DNA from: Humulus lupulus
Taxonomy: Eukaryota; Streptophyta; Magnoliopsida; Rosales; Cannabaceae
Direction of reading: 5' to 3'
Assembly: GCF_963169125.1 (NCBI RefSeq)
Contig: NC_084798.1
Coordinates: 98,597,970 to 98,661,969 of the forward strand
Length of the DNA stretch: 64,000 nucleotides
Part shown: positions 34,226-46,651 of the stretch, piece after piece
Layout: every line of letters begins with the position of its first letter
Position numbering within the stretch: position 1 is the stretch's first letter
The notes under the pieces: model-generated
Seen by the model: the letters and a program-made list of their open reading frames with translations, nothing else
Database searches by the model: none
What the model was told of the DNA's origin: nothing
Position numbers and translations under genes: made by a program

Positions 34226-35420
34226 ACCAACAACCATATTGGTTTCACCATCCAAACCATAGCGAACTGGGTTCCAAGAAACCCTCCCACTACGACGAGG
34301 CTCTGTCACTGTATGCTCAGAAATAGTGGTACTTTCTTCATTTAAATCGACTTGCGTCGGTTGGACATGAACAGTGGGAATTTCATCATCAACTTGTGTT
34401 GATGACGATGGAACATTGGTTGGAGTAAATTCTTTAACCATCTCTTCTAAAACTACATTGCTGCGAGGTTTGAAGTTTTGGACATAATAATTTTCCAAAA
34501 AAGTAGCATTTGTAGAAGTAAACACTTTCTTTTCTGAATGACTATAGAAAGTCCACCCTGAGTATCTTTAGGATAGTCAACAAACATGCAAACTTTAGTT
34601 TGCGGTTCTAGCTTTCCCTCCTTTTTCCTCAGGACGTGGGCGGGACAACCCCAGATTATGTAATGGCGTAAACTAGGTTCACGACCATTCCAGCATTCTA
34701 AAGGTGTTTTGGGGATTGATTTAAATGGCACGACATTGAGAATGTCATTCACGGTTTCAATTGCATGTCCCTAGAATGAAGTTGGCAGAGTTAAGTAACT
34801 AAGCATGCATTAAACCATTTCCAATAAATTTCTATTCTGGCGTTCCGCTACACTATTTTGTTGCGGAGTACCTAGGGCAGTAAGTTGTGATAAAATCCCA
34901 AGTTTAGTTAAAATGATATTGGAACTGCATATCCAAATATTCTCCACTCCTATCAGATCGCAAGATCTTTAATGTTTTACCTAATTGGTTATGAGTCATT
35001 GCTAGGAATTCCTGAAACTTTGAAAATGTTTCTGATTTCCTATGGATTAGGTAAAGACATGAGTATCTAGAGTAATCTTCAATGAAAGTGAAGAAATACT
35101 CAAAACCACCCCTGGCTTGTACTTTCAAAGGTCCACAAACATCTGAATGTACAAGACCAAGTGGTTCTTTAGCCCTATCACCCTTTGCAGAGAATGGATG
35201 CTTGGTCAGTTTGCCTTCTAGACAAGATTCACAGACAGGTAATTTACCTAAGGTGAGTTCCCTCAAAGGTCCGTCCTTTTTAAGTCTTTGAATCCTATCA
35301 TAGCCAATGTGACCTAGTCTCAAGTGCCATAAATACGTCATATTGTCGTTATCAGTCTTTTGATGTTTATAGGTCCTAGGTTTAGCTACTTTCAATAAAT
35401 CATTTTTAAGAGCGAGGGGT
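34226..35420 (-). pseudogene. E integrase
   Basis: The GAG_pre-integrase zinc region reads LWHLRLGHIGYDRIQRL ... LPVCESCLEGKLTK. The core follows with LVHSDVCGPLK (first Asp), FFTFIEDYSRY (second Asp normally lies slightly downstream in KILRSDRSGEY), and the following catalytic Glu region is frameshifted. A later part, 34752-34453, gives LNVVPFKSIPKTPLECWNGR and RHYIIWGCPAHV. A downstream linker, 34525-34230, leads to RT with RRSGRVSWNPVRYG. Frameshifts occur near 34900 and 34560. Confidence 0.9.
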
Positions 35421-35719
35421 TCATTAGGTCACAGAATATAAAGCCTGTTTTCCAAACATGCAATATACAATTGTCATCCATTGAAAGAAATAGATATATT
35501 AGAACTTGTGAAAGTCATAACAAATTGTTCTAATTGCAACATGTAAACTGAAAATAAATTTCTACTAAAATCCAGAATAAAAAATACATCATTTAAAATT
35601 AAAAAAAAAATTCTGAACTTCAGACGAGCTCTTCCTCTAGCTTGGGCCGCAACAAACGCTCCGTTCCCAACTCTAAGTTTTAAGCCACCTTCGTCCACTT
35701 CCTCCCACGATTCAAGAAG
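35421..35719 (-). pseudogene. E protease, C-terminal part
   Basis: The minus-strand frame 35698-35474 reads LKLRVGNGAFVAAQARG, then DVFFILDFSRNLFSVYMLQ. These match the copia protease segment that follows the DSG active site. A stop separates it from the gag-protease frame and another from the integrase. Confidence 0.8.
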
Positions 35720-36451
35720 CTATAAAGAATTACAAATATGGTTAGTAGATCCAGAATCAATAATCCAAATAGATTTATCATTCTCTAAAACCCATGTTTC
35801 CAAGATAAATGAACTATAATCATTACCTTTGTTTTTTGCTACTAGAAACTTAGGGCAATCTCGTTTCCAATGCCCCTTCTCTTTGTAGTGAAAGCACTTA
35901 TCTTTACCTTTCTTGTTTTTCTTGTTCTTCCCCTTAGTTTGTGCACTTGGTTGTGCACTCGTCTTTGCAGCCTTTGCAGGCTTGGGGTTGTTGTTTTGTC
36001 CATTCTTCCTCTTGTTTCCAGCTTTTGAAGATGAAGCTTGGTTAGCTTCAGCCTTAGCTGGATCAGTAGCAATAACAGTAGTCTTATTTTCTCCTCCTTT
36101 ATTTGGTCCACCCATGATAGGCTCAAAAGTCTGAAGCTTGTTCATGAGTTGCATCAGACCATAGTTGAGTTGATCACGAATGTGCAGACACGATGCCATT
36201 CGAGCATTTACAGTGTCTTCACGTATGTGCGTAGACGGTGCTATCCAAGAATTTACGGTGCCATCACAAGCATTGACGGTCCCATCACTAACGTGCAGAC
36301 ATAGTGCTCGTTCTGGGGATTCCTCAATCATGATGAATTCGGAGTTGTCATCAATCAACTCTATGTTTATGTTCTGCTTCCAATGAAGGAAGTTTTCTCC
36401 AGTGAATTTCTCCATTAAAAGTTGAGAAAGGATAGGAGTTGACACAGACAC
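35720..36451 (-). pseudogene. E gag and protease active site, centre of gag replaced
   Basis: ATG at 36451 (MSVSTPILSQLLMEKFTGEN) starts a 243-codon frame. Residues 1-45 and from about 97 on are copia gag; Lys-rich stretches surround FHYKEKGHWKRDC, a zinc knuckle whose second Cys is Tyr. WIIDSGSTNHIC holds the protease DSG. Between them about 50 residues (36310-36170) are a short-period repeat with three copies of GTVN/DTVN instead of the roughly 150-residue gag core. This makes the gag unusually short. The frame stays open across the replacement. Confidence 0.88.
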
Positions 36452-39267
36452 TACTTAACTTAAAACTACAAATTACCAATAAAATAGAAATCAATCACAT
36501 TTGCTCAATAAAACTTTTATTCACACAAATTTCAAGAAATAGCACAACATATACCAAAATATGTAAGATATGAGAAAAAAAATACCAAAAACAATCATAT
36601 CTCTATTTCTTTAGGTTTTTAACTAATCTATGATATCCCTGTCCCGGTTGGCGAGAGTAAAAAATACCACTAGTTAAATAGAGTTGTAAACTCATTTAAT
36701 AATGGACACCACTATTAACAACCTACTATTCGATCAAAATAAGAAAACAAAATCTCTTATTTTATGAGCTAGACCCATGGTTTTGATAATCATAGATTTA
36801 GTCCTAGTAGTCACCGTAGGGGTGAGTCTAGTAGAATTTGACCTATAATTATCTATTTTTTGAAATCTAACCCTGTCAAAATAACTAATGAACACCTTCC
36901 ATAGGAGGACGAATCAAAGCGCCTCGAGGCCCCATTAAGCTATTGACTATGTTAAACCAACGGTGGAGATCGAATAAAATTCTTAAAATAAGCTCATTAT
37001 TAAATTAAAAAATAGTATTTTTATTATTTATTTTTAGAAAATTAATGACTATGGTTTTTCAAAAAAAAAAAATAAACAGATTAATTTTTTTATTAAAACC
37101 AAAGTCCTATAACTTCCTATTAATTCTAAAGTGTCACATTGAAACAAATTCAATTAATTTAGAATTAATTTGTTGCTAATCAATATTTAGGTTTAACTAA
37201 TATAATGAACCTATACAATTAAGTCCAACTCAGGTAAATGGGCCTTAACAATTGGGCTTGTATGGAGGAGGGCTGGGTCCAGTATGTCGTTCCCACTACA
37301 AAGGCCCCTATCTTCCATACAAGGTCCAAAAGACAGGAATTTAAACATTCGTTTTATTAATTGTTATTAATTGATTAGGCCCACTATAGTCATGCAAAAC
37401 AAATGAGCATTCACAAGTGGAATCATGCACAAAAGAGGAATTTAAACTTTACATTTTCTAATGGGCCCAAATAAAACCTATCATTTTATGAATATTTTAT
37501 TTGGCAAAATCCATATATCTAACAAACATATGGGCCACTATATGCATCTAAGCCCAATTGCAAAAATACCACATATAGTGCAAATAGACATGTTATAATT
37601 GGATGGGCCTAATCATGTTACTATATGAGAAATTCTATGAATCTATGCAAAAATACCACAATTAATTTCATTTGCAAAAATACCACAATTAATTATCTAG
37701 AATTTATCAAAAAATTCAAATCAATTAGTTTTTTACAAAAATAAGTCAATTTAAATGAAATTTATCAACAATTAACAATATTTAATTTAAATTTCATTTA
37801 TCAACAATCAACTTGGTTTTAGGTTAATTTGAAAAAAAAACATTAATTTAATTTAAATAGGATTTATCAACAATTAACCAAAGTTAATTTAAATCTCATT
37901 TATTAAAAAATTATTTTATTAATTGGCTGAAAAAAATTGATATTTTTCAAAATTTAACCAATTTTAAATTTTAAAATCAATATCTAAACTATTTTTAAAA
38001 AATATCTTGTGTTGTTACAACTATAAGTAAATATTTTAACCATTTTAAATAAATATTAATAGTTATAACAATCCTAAAATATCTTAAAACAGTTAATCAA
38101 ATTCAAATATCCATAAAAATATCTAACTAACAATATTCAAATTTCAAATAATTTAAATGTTAAAAACTATAGGATAAAACGATATTTATATTTTAAAAGG
38201 GTTTATATCTTTTTGGACCCTGTGTTTTTTCCCATTACCTGTTTGGACCCTGTGTTTTGACAAATTACTTTTTGGACCCTATGTTTTGTAAAATGGTTAA
38301 AATAGAACCCTAAACTTAATTTTGATGAAGAAAAAATTGAATATAACAACACAGTTTTTAAGCAGAATGATTTTATTTTTGTTCTGAATTGTTAGTTTGG
38401 TAAATTATTTGTGATTTTAGTTGAGAAAACATTGACCAAAATCGAGTGTAGGGTTCTATTTTAACCATTTTACAAAATATAGGGTCTAAAAAGTAATTTA
38501 TCAAAACACAGGGTCCAAATAGGTAATGAGAAAAAATATAGAGTCCAAAAATGTATAAACCCATTTTAAAATAAAGATTTTATAAAAATATCACGAATTT
38601 AAAAGAAAATATCTTAAATATCTGATATTTTAATTCTAATATATTAATATATTAAATGAGTTAAAATTAAGTTGTTAGTCTATTTTTAAATTTGAATTTG
38701 AATCATTGTAGAAAATATCTAATTATTTAAATCTCAACTAACAAAAATATCAAATTATTTAAATCTTAACTTAAAAAAATATTTTATTTTAAAAAGAAAC
38801 AATTTTAAATGATAAAAGAAAAAAGATATTTTTGGTTTTGATTATAAATAATTTATTTCCACAAATTTTATTTTTCTTTAATTTAAAAAAAATTAAAATT
38901 TTTTTGGATGAATAATACTCGTGGGTACTGTTCACCGTGCTGGTGGCTAGTGCGTGGGTGTGCACACGCTGGTGCGCGCTCGCATGGCACCCATACCAAA
39001 TTTTAAAAAAAAATATTTGAGCAATTTTTCAAACCAAAACCATTTTCTAATTAATTTTTAACATGTTTTACACAAAATAAAGCATATATAAAAATTAATA
39101 GCATAGAAAACACAACAAAATAACCTAAAGATTGCTAATAATCACCTAAAATCAATATGCTTCATAAAAACATGAAAAACCATCCAATTATTAAAACACA
39201 TCAAACAAGCCAATTTTTAACATGTTCATGCATGAAAATAAAGATTACCAAAGGCTATGAGGCTAGT
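36452..39267 (-). other. E 5' leader (long, AT-rich)
   Basis: These 2.8 kb lie between the 5' LTR and gag. The PBS next to the LTR is degraded (39251-39267, AAGGCTATGAGGCTAGT on plus). Near the LTR is a GC-rich island (38926-38995) that stands out from the AT-rich surroundings. The Mutator-type MITE is at 38199-38562. No coding frame with known motifs was seen. Long leaders are usual in some copia lineages. Confidence 0.75.
38199..38562. mobile_element. Mutator-type MITE with 9-bp target duplication
   Basis: It starts GGGTTTATATC and ends with the near-complement ATGTATAAACCC. The arms, about 120 bases each, pair along their length with some mismatches (arm motif TTTGGACCCTGTGTTTT, and on the other side AAAACACAGGGTCCAAA). 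ATTTTAAAA flanks it at 38190-38198 and 38563-38571. A 9-bp duplication is the hallmark of Mutator-like transposons. The 364-bp element has no transposase, so it depends on one elsewhere. Confidence 0.92.
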
Positions 39268-41125
39268 TGTTGGTAAACTTTATGCAAGATCTTTATTTAT
39301 TTTCATGTAGATCTAATATTAAACAAATTAATATGACATAACGTAGAACATGTTTCTAAAATTGAATTCAAAGAGAAACAAAGATAAGAATACTTATAGT
39401 ATACGCAGCGGAATGAAAGAGTCATTCCTTCAGCTTCTCTAACTCTTGTATCCTTTCTGTCGCAGAGTATTATTAAGAAACTGAACCGTTCTTCTAATTT
39501 CTTCACAATCTTCCAATGTATCCTTAGAATCACCTAGACTAGAGTGGGCAATTCTCAACACATGAGATAGATATAGAGAGAAGAAGAGAACATAACAAAG
39601 AGGCTTAGAAAAGGACTTGTGTTTAGAGAGAATCTAAAACTATCAGAAAGCCAATGATTAAACTTATCTGTCGTCTTAGAAATCTGAACTTCTGACTTCT
39701 CTCTAAGCACTCCTTTTATAGACTCAATTAGGCCATTTAATTTAATTAAAAAAATCAATAAAATAATAGCCAATTTGAAGCCCTAGGTCGAAATTATCAT
39801 GGGGTTTAGGCCCGTGAAATTTCCCATTTGATTATAAGCCCATTGGATTTAAAATGAAGGCCTGTATTATTTTCTATTGATTTAATTAATTAAATAATTA
39901 TTTAAATCCTTTATCAAATTAATTATTTATAATTTGAACCTTGATTTAAACTTATTTATTAATTTAGATACCAATTTATCTTAATTAATAATTCTGCCCT
40001 AATTTATCTTTTCTTCTCAAAATTACGTAACTCTGTGAAACTATCCAAAATTGACCTGGTCAACTCTGATAATTAAATCAATTAATTGAGACTATCTAAA
40101 TGATTTTATCCAAGGTACAATGGGGACCATGGGCCTATGAAATCAAGTTCCAATAAGTTATCATAAATCTAACAAATAAATTTACTAACTTATTAATTCC
40201 TCGTGACTCCACTATAAACTCGGAATTGCACTATTGAATTCATAGAAAGCTCTATAACAAATATAGATACACTATTAATTATCCATAGTTACAACCATAA
40301 TTTTCATTCAATCCTCTATAGACGGTCTATAATGAGATAGGACTAAAATACAGTTTTACCCCTCATTGTATTTTATCCTTAAAACACTTAGTTCCTTGTA
40401 AATGATATTTCAGTAAACTAATTTAATTACTGAAATGAGATCTCTATCATTTAACACCTTGAACCAAACTAAAAGGAAACCATCGTTTCACTTCTTCATC
40501 AGAGGCAATAGATGTTCATATCTATGATTAACACTCCCACTTAATTATACTATCGAGTTCCCAAGATGTAAGTATGGGCTAGTCCGTAGGGTAAGCTGGT
40601 AATGAACAAGTCAAAGAACTCAAATAATACAATCAATTAGAATACTAACCACTAAGAATTGAGATTTAATTGACCCATGGTCAACTATATGATATGACTA
40701 GAGTAGATAATAACGGTATGTTTACTTATCTTATCAGCTATCAATATCGGTCAAGTCCGATGTAACAAATACATCCGATCTTATCTACTTTGCTAATGTT
40801 CTGGAAAGAACATAACACTATAATGTGTAAGTAGATCATATCGTAGATTGGCAAGTCAGTGTAAATCCTGTGCACTGACTAATCTTAGGACTAACTTATT
40901 TTAAACATATAATCATATTTATATTCCACTGTGATTACGTCACTATAAATAAGATTAACTATATGATCAGGATTTAATAGAGGTTTATATTAAACAAATA
41001 ATCATGAAAATAAAACATGTGAGCAAAGTGATTGACCAAGTCAAAAAGTTATTTCTATTCTTTTATTGATAATAAAATTAGATTACAAATAACTTGGGTT
41101 TTAATTAGGGAATAAAACCCCAACA
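39268..41125 (-). repeat. E 5' LTR
   Basis: On plus it runs TGTTGGTAAAC to AATAAAACCCCAACA, 1858 bp. It is close to 30707-32640 throughout, lacking only the duplicated segment of the latter. Its right end joins A's integrase (GGAGAACATGCTAAGAGC) directly. Confidence 0.95.
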
Positions 41126-41829
41126 TGGAGAACATGCTAAGAGCATGTGTATTGGACTTTCAAGAGTCCTAGAGTAAGTATCTGCCTTTGATAGAGTTTT
41201 CCTACTACTACATCTACCAAACGACCATTGGAGTGGCTATTTATGAGATGTTGTATGGTAGAAAATGTAGATCACCTATTCACTAGGATGAGATGGGTGA
41301 ACAGAGATACTTGGGTGCTGAGGCAATTCAGAGGACCAACGAGGCTATCGAGAAGATCAGAGCTCGGATGCTCGCATCACAGAGTAGATAGAAAAGTTAT
41401 GTAGATTCGAAGCACAGGGGGTGAGGAGAATATGTCTTCCTTAGAGTCTCACCATTGAAGGGGGTGAGGAGATTTAGGAAGAATGGCAAGCTGAGCCCTA
41501 GGTTTGTAGGACCTTTTGAGATCCTTGAGAGGATTAGTCAGTTGGCCTTACCTCTGGCATTGTCGGCTGTGCATAATGTATTTCATATTTTGATGCTGTG
41601 GAAGTATGTATCTGATGAGGCTCATGCACTGAGCTATGAAGATTTGGAGTTGCAGGCAGAGTTATCCTTTAAGGAGTAGCCAATCCAGATATTAGATAGG
41701 AATGACAAGGTGCTGAGGAGTAAAACCATACCTTTAGTTAATATATTATCGAGGAACATCAAGGTCGAGGAGGTGACCTTGGAATTGGAGTTAAACATGC
41801 GGGATCAGTATCCCCAGCTGTTCAAGTAA
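41126..41829 (+). pseudogene. A integrase C-terminal half and chromodomain-like tail
   Basis: The reading resumes with NMLRACVLDFQES, then IEFSY, IYEMLYGRKCRSPIH, EKIRARMLASQS, YVFLRVSPLKGVRRF, LSPRFVGPFEILERI and VHNVFHILMLWKYV. The C-terminal tail PIQILDRNDKVLRSK ... IKVEEVTLELE is the chromodomain-like module of chromoviruses, which directs integration to marked chromatin. It stops at TAA 41827-41829. About 70 codons of the integrase core, including the second Asp and Glu, are missing between 16116 and 41126. Confidence 0.92.
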
Positions 41830-41849
41830 AATTTCGATGAAATTTCTTT

Positions 41850-41863
41850 AAGGAGAGGATAAT
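41850..41863 (+). promoter_or_regulatory. A polypurine tract
   Basis: AAGGAGAGGATAAT lies directly before the LTR start TGTAACGTCCC. It is the plus-strand primer site, comparable to those of B and G. Confidence 0.85.
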
Positions 41864-44265
41864 TGTAACGTCCCAATTTCCCTAATATGGCTTTGTGCCT
41901 GAATTAGGGGGTCGGGAGGCAATATTTGAATTAATTGTGTGCTTATGTGTTATGAGCATGTTATTATGTGAATTGTATTATGATATGATTATGTTTGCAT
42001 GTTTAAGTATATTAAATATGCATGTGGGTCTGTTTCTTAGAAGAAGGGCATTTTCGTAATTTTGACCCACTAATGGTATAATTGTAAATATGGGTGATAT
42101 ATAATTGTGACCACATTATTATGTGGATATATTTGAGTTACTCGGCACGAGGCAACCCTAGGGAGGTAGTTAGCAGAAAAGTCACAACGGGGTAAAATAC
42201 TCGGCTTGGGGCGAGCTTAGGGGTATTTTGGTAATTTGGTAAATTGCCAGGAATTATAGAGTAATGTGAATTAATTGATGAATATTAGATTGATAGGCTA
42301 TTTGGGATTGTGTGAGGCTTATTTGATATTAGTGGGAATTATGCCAAAAGACTAAATTAACCTTGAGAGTAATATTTGGGGGTTAAATGGGGCAAGGGGC
42401 AATGTGGTCATTTGACCACATTAGATAACAATGGGCAACTGACCTTAGGCTCAAACGTTCAAGCCTTCTCTAGGGAGTTTTGGGATCTTTTTCATTGAAG
42501 AACACACAAGGCACTCCAAGTTAGGCTAAGTATTGGATCATTGGTGGAAATTGAAGAAAGAATTGAATCTTGCTAGGGGACTTAGAGCTACTAAGCTAGG
42601 GGTTCAAAAAGGCTTTTCGAATTTGGGTAGAGAAATTCAAGTAACCTCTGGTTCCATCACTCTTCAATGGTGCTTGTTTTGGTTTTCTAGTGTTGATTCT
42701 CAATTTGAGTGGTGATGTGTTTTGGGGTGAGTTTAGTATAGGGTTTTGTTGCCTAGGCTTAGTACTAAGTAGTTGAGGCTATTAACTTGCTGGAAACATT
42801 GCGTTGGGTTGGATTGGAAGTCTGAATTTGCTAGAAATCACAAGGGTGAAAATTTGGGGAAGAACACTTGTGTTATGGGTCGTTTTTGAGTTTCTGGTGA
42901 CGTACCGCGACCTACCAGGAGTTGGTGTGACCACGCCAATGGCCCAGAAGACACAAATTTTTTGTGGGCGCGACCGCGCTAGGGGCCCCAAAATGCTAGT
43001 TTGCTGATTTTTAGGGCTAGGCCCGGGGGCTTAGGGAATCTGACTTGGGGGCCCATTTGGGGGCTCGGGGGGACATTTTTAGCACCCCGTTAGCTGGGAA
43101 CTATGGTTTAAGAGTTAGAGTTCGGTTTGGAACTTGTGTTCTAGGGTTAAGTCATGATGAACATATATTTTTGTTGTTACTAGAGTTTCCGCCAGGCTCG
43201 GGTCAGCATTAGCACTCGAGGTCGTTCCATTTTTTGCACGAGGTTCGAGGTAAGAAAATTGCATCTGATGCATGAGATGCGTGATTAGGGCTTGGCCCAA
43301 CCGTTAAATGTAATATGATTAGGGCTTGGCCCAACTGTTAAATGTAAACATGATTAGGGTTCGGGCCAAGTTAATGAGAATGATTATAACTATGCCTATG
43401 TGTATCTATTTAAGTACACAGTAATGCGTTGTATTTGTGTATGATGCATGTATTATGCGTATGTTTGTTCCTGACTGGAAACTCGGCTTATAAGTTGAGA
43501 ATCTATCTATTGCACCTAACTAAAAGCTCGGCCTGCTAGTCGAGTGCATATTTGATTACAAGGCTCGACTTATAAGTCGAGGGTTTGGAAGGCCCGACTT
43601 ATAAGTCGAGGGTTTGCAAGACTCGGCTTATAAGCCGTGGTCGGCATCATATGTGTTGAGCGTAAGTCGTTAGGGCTAGGCCACCCTGGGAGTGCCTCGC
43701 ACACTTGACTGGCCTGGATGCCCCCTTGAATAAATGGGAGTGCGACACACACTTGTGTGACCATATGGTCACTTACTTGTATAGTGTGTATGCTTGGTTT
43801 AAGTTATTACTGTTAGGCATGTTGTTATATTCTGTTGACTATCTGAATTTGTTTAAGTATGTTTTCTTGCTGAATCTTTTGGCTCACAGGTTCTACGTGG
43901 TGTAGATAAGGGTAAGGAGAAGCTTGGCCAGCAATGAGTTAGAGAGCATTAGAGGCAATGTGTACATATGTAGTCTACTCAACCGCCACGACTGAGATAT
44001 CACATGGTAACTAGGGTTGGACCCTGTTTTCCTGCTTAGGTTTGCTTATTTTGTAATCCCTGAGTTGTAAACAATCTTTAAACTTTTATTTTGGGATCCC
44101 ATGTAAAGACTAAAGTTTTCTTTTAATGAAAATGTTTATTCCTTGACCAAGATTTTTAAAACCTAAACCTTTAGTGGCTTAATCACATGTTGTAGTGCAA
44201 ATGACTCATTTAGCGAGTCCAACAATAATTTAAACACACATGGTAACATACCCCAGGGTGCTACA
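41864..44265 (+). repeat. A 3' LTR
   Basis: It starts TGTAACGTCCC, preceded by the PPT, and ends GGGTGCTACA, 2402 bp. Its architecture matches the other Tekay-like LTRs: GAGGTAAGAAAA at 43246-43258, a TTATAA palindrome cluster at 43482-43645, GTTTTCTTGCT at 43861 and the GGCTCACAGG block. After it comes B's RT, so A appears to have inserted into B. Confidence 0.93.
43482..43645 (+). repeat. Cluster of TTATAAG palindromes in A LTR
   Basis: CTCGGCTTATAAGTTGAG (43482), CTCGACTTATAAGTCGAG (43564, perfect), CCCGACTTATAAGTCGAG and CTCGGCTTATAAGCCGTG follow in line. The last three are spaced 29 to 30 bases apart with GGGTTTG linkers. This is the same core as in the 70-bp units of S1, but with a different period. 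Confidence 0.9.
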
Positions 44266-45420
44266 CCTAGCTTCTCGTAGTGGGGTGCACAAGGGTTATT
44301 TATGAAGAAGAGAAATAGATTGTTATGAATGTGTATTGACTACTGGGAATTGGATAAGGTGATTATCAAGGATAAGTATCGACCCTTAAAGATTTACGAC
44401 TGGGGTGATCAGTTGTAAGGCAAGATATGATTCTTAAAGATTGATATTCGATCTGGTTATCAACAGCTGAGGATCAAGGAAGAAGATATTCCAAAGACTA
44501 CTATCCCCATGAGGTATGGACCCCATGAATTTTTTGGGATGTCCTTTGAACTGACCAATGCTTCATCAAACTTTATGGATTTGACGAATAGAGAGTGTGA
44601 GGATTATTTGGAAAATTTTGTGGTGGCGTTAAATGATTACATATTGGTCTATTCTCAGCCTAAAGAAGAACATCTCCGTTGGTACTATAGAGGCTAAGGG
44701 AATATTAAGTTCATGTAAAGTTCAAGAAGTGTAAGCTCTGACTTCTTTGAGAAATATTTTGGGTTATATTGTAAAAGAGAATGGTATTATGGTGTGTCCG
44801 ACCAAGATGGTGCCAGTGAGAGATTAGCCAAGGCAAAGGAATGCTTCAGAGATTAGAAGATTCTTTGGAATGACAGAGTATCATCGACGTTTAGTTGATG
44901 AAGGGTTTTAGAGAATTGAAACACATTTAAGTAAGTTTACTAGTAAGAACCTGAAGTGTGGGTGGATTGACAGACGTGAGAACATTTTTTTTAGGAATTT
45001 AAATGGAGGTTAATTACTGCGTCCATACTCAATCTTCCTTCAGATTGAGTAAAATTTGTGGTTTACTACGAAGTTCTGAGAATGGCTGGGAAGGTGATTG
45101 CTTATGCTTCACGACAGTTAAAGAAATATAAACAGTGATAACCTACTCACGATTAGAGCTGATAGTGGTGGTATTCGCACATAAGGTGTGGCAACACCAT
45201 TTATGTGGGGGAGAAGTGTGAGACATACACAGACATGAGAATTAAGGTATCCCGTTTTCTAGAAAGATGCGAATATGAGGCAAAAATATTAGTTAAATAG
45301 ATGAAGGGTTATGACTATGAAATCCTTTATCATTAAGGGAAAACCAATGTGGTTGCTTGTGCCTTATGTCACAAAGGTTTAGGCCAAGTGGATAGTTTGG
45401 AAACATATCACAATGAAGTT
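44266..45420 (+). pseudogene. B reverse transcriptase and RNase H remnant
   Basis: Fragments in all frames: LKIDIRSGYQQLRIKEEDIPK, HEFFGMSFELTNASSNFMDL, VVALNDYILVYS (the FIDD box reads LNDY), VCPTKMVPVRD, then RNase H AGKVIAYASRQLK and DYEILYH. The first catalytic Asp (KIDIRSG) is kept and the pair is destroyed. The first recognisable RT bases come right after A's LTR. Confidence 0.85.
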
Positions 45421-46640
45421 AGCTAAGGAGATTGCCAGTGTTGGTATAGAGTTTGTGATTGGTAAGCTGGAAAATAGAACCCCTCAGTCTGCTCTTATTG
45501 ATAAAATTACAAGGAAAAGTAAATAAGTGACCAGCTATTGGTGAGGCATAGAGAGAAGCTCTTAGCTTGAGTGGCTAAGGACTTTACTATTTCTGATACG
45601 GATATGTTGAGATATAAGGATCGGATATGTGTTCCGATGGATGTTGGTATTAAGGAAGAAATTTTGTATGAGTTTCATACCTCTCCATACTCATTAAATT
45701 TAGACACCATGAAGATGTGCAACGATACGAAATATTTATATGGGTGGCCAGAGATGAAGAAAGACGTAGTCGAATATGTGGCTAAGTGCCTAACTTGTCA
45801 GTAAGTAAAAGATGAATACCAGAGGCTAGCCGGGTTATTTTGAGCACTCTAGAATGGAAAGGGGAGAATATAACTATGGATACCAGAGCATGAATTGTAT
45901 AGGATGGTGGGACGGCATGACTTGGTATGGGTGATTGTGGAGTGATATACAAAGTCGGTGCACTTTCTACTTGTGTGAATGAATTATAGTGTGAAATTGT
46001 ACGCTAAGTTATATGTGAAGGGAGATCATACATCTCCATGGGACACCAAAGTTTATAGTGTCCGATTGTGATCTTATATTTTTACTTCCAAGTTTTGGGA
46101 AGGCCTGCGGAAAGCAATGGGTACAAAGTAGAAACTTAGGACATATGTCATCCTCAGACAGACGGGTAATCTGATTGGCCGATCTAGATATTTGAGGACA
46201 TGCTTTGGGCATGTGTATGGGACTTCAAGAGATCAAGGAGTGAGTACCTTCCCTTGATCGAGTTTTTCCTACAACAATGTTTATCAGTTGACAAACGGAG
46301 TGGCTCCGTATAAAATATTGTTGGATAGGAAGTGTAGATTACCCAATTCTAGAGATGAAATGGGAGAAACGAAGTCTCTTGGCTCTAAAACGGCTCAGCA
46401 GACCAATAAATTTATTGGGAAGTGTCAGAGCGGGAATGCTCACTTCACAAAAAGGATAGATAAAATATGCAGATCCAAATATAGGAACGTGGAGTTCTAA
46501 GATGGAGGATTTTGTGTTTCACCGAGTGTCGTAGATGAAAGAGATAAAATGATTTGGAAAGAAAAGGAAATGAAGTCTTAGGTTTGTTGGATCTTTGTGA
46601 TCCTAGAAAGAATCAGGCAAGTAGCCTACATATTAGCTTG
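45421..46640 (+). pseudogene. B integrase remnant
   Basis: The frame 45571-45804 reads FTISDTDMLRYKDRICVPMD, then LYEFHTSPYSLNLD and EYVAKCLTC. In the zinc-binding region the first His and CLTC are present; the second His is Asn. Later pieces: GMVGRHDLVWV, SVDKRSGSV-type core debris, NGVAPYKILLDRKCRLPNSRD (46288-46350) and KYRNVEF. It is severely broken by stops and frameshifts. Confidence 0.78.
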
Positions 46641-46651
46641 CCCCAGCACTG

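Larger units (their letters stand above)
30707..41125 (-). mobile_element. E: Ty1/copia element with two LTRs
   Basis: LTRs at 30707-32640 and 39268-41125 flank a minus-strand gag-PR-IN-RT-RH polyprotein, the copia order (integrase before RT), and a 2.8-kb leader. A PPT precedes the 3' LTR. Long LTRs (about 1.9 kb) and motifs fit Angela-like elements (family inference). The right end is a clean LTR terminus inside A's integrase. On the left the element runs into a fragment of a second copy, so a target duplication cannot be tested. Confidence 0.9.
12685..44265 (+). mobile_element. A: Tekay-like chromovirus, 5' LTR lost, split by about 25 kb of insertions
   Basis: Gag-pol coding runs 12720-16116, breaks, and resumes at 41126 inside the integrase. 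It ends in a chromodomain-like tail at 41829, a PPT and a 2.4-kb LTR (41864-44265). Order and motifs fit chromoviruses with long LTRs (Tekay/Del). The 5' LTR and leader are absent: T1 sequence abuts gag at about 12.68 kb. Elements F, G and E lie within it. It also seems to have landed in chromovirus B, whose RT starts abruptly at 44266. Confidence 0.85.
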
